A DNA stretch of 64,000 bases, from the NCBI GenBank assembly GCA_037893245.1, contig JBAIAA010000506.1:1177001-1241000 (forward strand), given 5' to 3'. Position 1 is the first letter of the stretch, and each line of letters starts with the position of its first letter. Under the pieces are notes generated by a model. It was given only the letters and a program-made list of their open reading frames with translations. It was not told the DNA's origin and made no database searches. This stretch comes from Crossaster papposus. Its lineage: Eukaryota; Echinodermata; Asteroidea; Velatida; Solasteridae. Below, in pieces: positions 63,663 through 64,000 of this stretch. Position numbers and translations under genes: made by a program.

Positions 63663-64000
63663 AATGCACACTTCTTTCCCTTAACATATTTAACTCGAGG
63701 GCTTGTTCCGACATCAGGTGTTTATTTCTTATGCACACTTCTTTCCCTTTACATATTTAACTCGAGGGCTTGTTCCGACATCAGGTGTTTATTTCTTATG
63801 CACACTTCTTTCCCTTAACATATTTAACTCGAGGGCTTGTTCCGACATCATGTGTTTATTTCTTATGCACACATCTTTCCCTTTACATATTTAACTCGAG
63901 GGCTTGTTCCGACATCAGGTGTTTATTTCTTATGCACACTTCTTTCCCTTAACATATTTAACTCGAGGGCTTGTTCCGACATCATGTGTTTATTTCTTAT
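63663..64000 (+). repeat. Short units running off the window end
   Basis: Five cores and the start of a sixth. They include CATCATGTG markers near 63848 and 63980, the first followed by ACACATCTTTCCC. The sequence stops at TTTATTTCTTAT with no sign of the array ending. Confidence 0.94.

Larger units (their letters stand above)
1..64000 (+). repeat. Two-tier satellite array filling the window
   Basis: Every stretch read belongs to one satellite family in one orientation. A 67-bp core occurs either alone (short unit) or split by an insert carrying a 12-bp minisatellite (long unit). By hand there are about 418 cores in short-unit runs and about 205 inserts. No unique sequence, inverted segment, transposon, tRNA, rRNA or gene interrupts it. 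The 67-bp core carries an XhoI palindrome (CTCGAG) in nearly every copy. Uniform orientation and near-identical kilobase blocks are what unequal crossing-over and gene conversion produce in eukaryotic heterochromatin. The species, and whether the array is centromeric, pericentromeric or subtelomeric, cannot be told from the sequence. Confidence 0.97.

Noticed and set aside
1-64000. CRISPR array (regular repeats and spacers)
   Set aside because: The spaces between repeats are themselves repeats, the units are AT-rich satellite cores, no cas genes are present, and the unit order shows kilobase duplications typical of eukaryotic satellites.
1-64000. Telomeric repeat or subtelomere boundary
   Set aside because: No TTAGGG-, TTTAGGG- or TTAGG-type tandem runs were seen on either strand. 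Both window edges are inside the array.

Overview
The whole 64 kb window is one uninterrupted satellite DNA array. I found no gene, RNA gene, transposon or unique sequence in it. Every unit lies in the same orientation and the array runs off both ends. It is AT-rich: about 39% GC in the short monomer and 25% GC in the nested 12-bp repeat, counted by hand. Reading frames of 60-270 codons occur throughout, but they are by-products of the repeat. Most begin at TTG inside the monomer, and they shift frame every 67 bp or run through a 12-bp repeat that happens to lack stops. The content points to a eukaryotic heterochromatic region (centromeric, pericentromeric or subtelomeric). Nothing in the sequence identifies the species.

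Two kinds of unit make up the array. The short unit is a 67-bp monomer (core). Its landmarks in order are TTTATTTCTTATGCACAC, TTCTTTCCC, T(T/A)ACATATTTAA, the XhoI palindrome CTCGAG, and GGGCTTGTTCCGACATCAGG. The long unit is the same core split after ATTTCT by an insert. The insert has a left arm (GTCCTGAAATTATCA), a tandem array of the 12-mer TTTTTGACATCA and its variants, and a right arm (GACTGTAAGACTGAAC). ATTTCT often appears again before AATGCACAC. By hand count there are about 418 cores in short-unit runs, in 49 runs totalling about 28 kb, and about 205 inserts. Inserts range from 66 to 256 bp and their lengths mostly follow 12k+6.

Layout. 1-2512: two mixed blocks with two marker-rich short-unit runs. 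2513-11809: long-unit domain cut by seven 201-bp three-core spacers. 11810-13401: 24-core run, a relative of 204-2512. 13402-19221: long-unit domain built on a ~1.9 kb higher-order repeat. ~16490-31100: a 7.3 kb segment present twice in tandem. 30591-33672: the longest short-unit run (46 cores), with nested 4-core and 14-core duplications. 33140-37800: a 2334-bp tandem duplication. 38300-40242: 29-core run. 40243-43894: long units, including the longest open frame. 43560-46710: a 1.65 kb tandem duplication. 46550-52660: three copies of a ~1.9/2.4 kb unit. 52623-57800: mixed runs with a ~0.97 kb duplication. 57770-63560: a 3668-bp duplication with a 1335-bp duplication nested in it. 63663-64000: short units running off the end.

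The most notable points are the strict 67-bp register, the nested 12-bp array with its probable insertion footprint, a 268-bp four-core cassette repeated 13 times, and higher-order duplications whose lengths differ by whole numbers of 67-bp or 12-bp units. I see no protein-coding or RNA-based system here. What is of interest is the architecture of the satellite.
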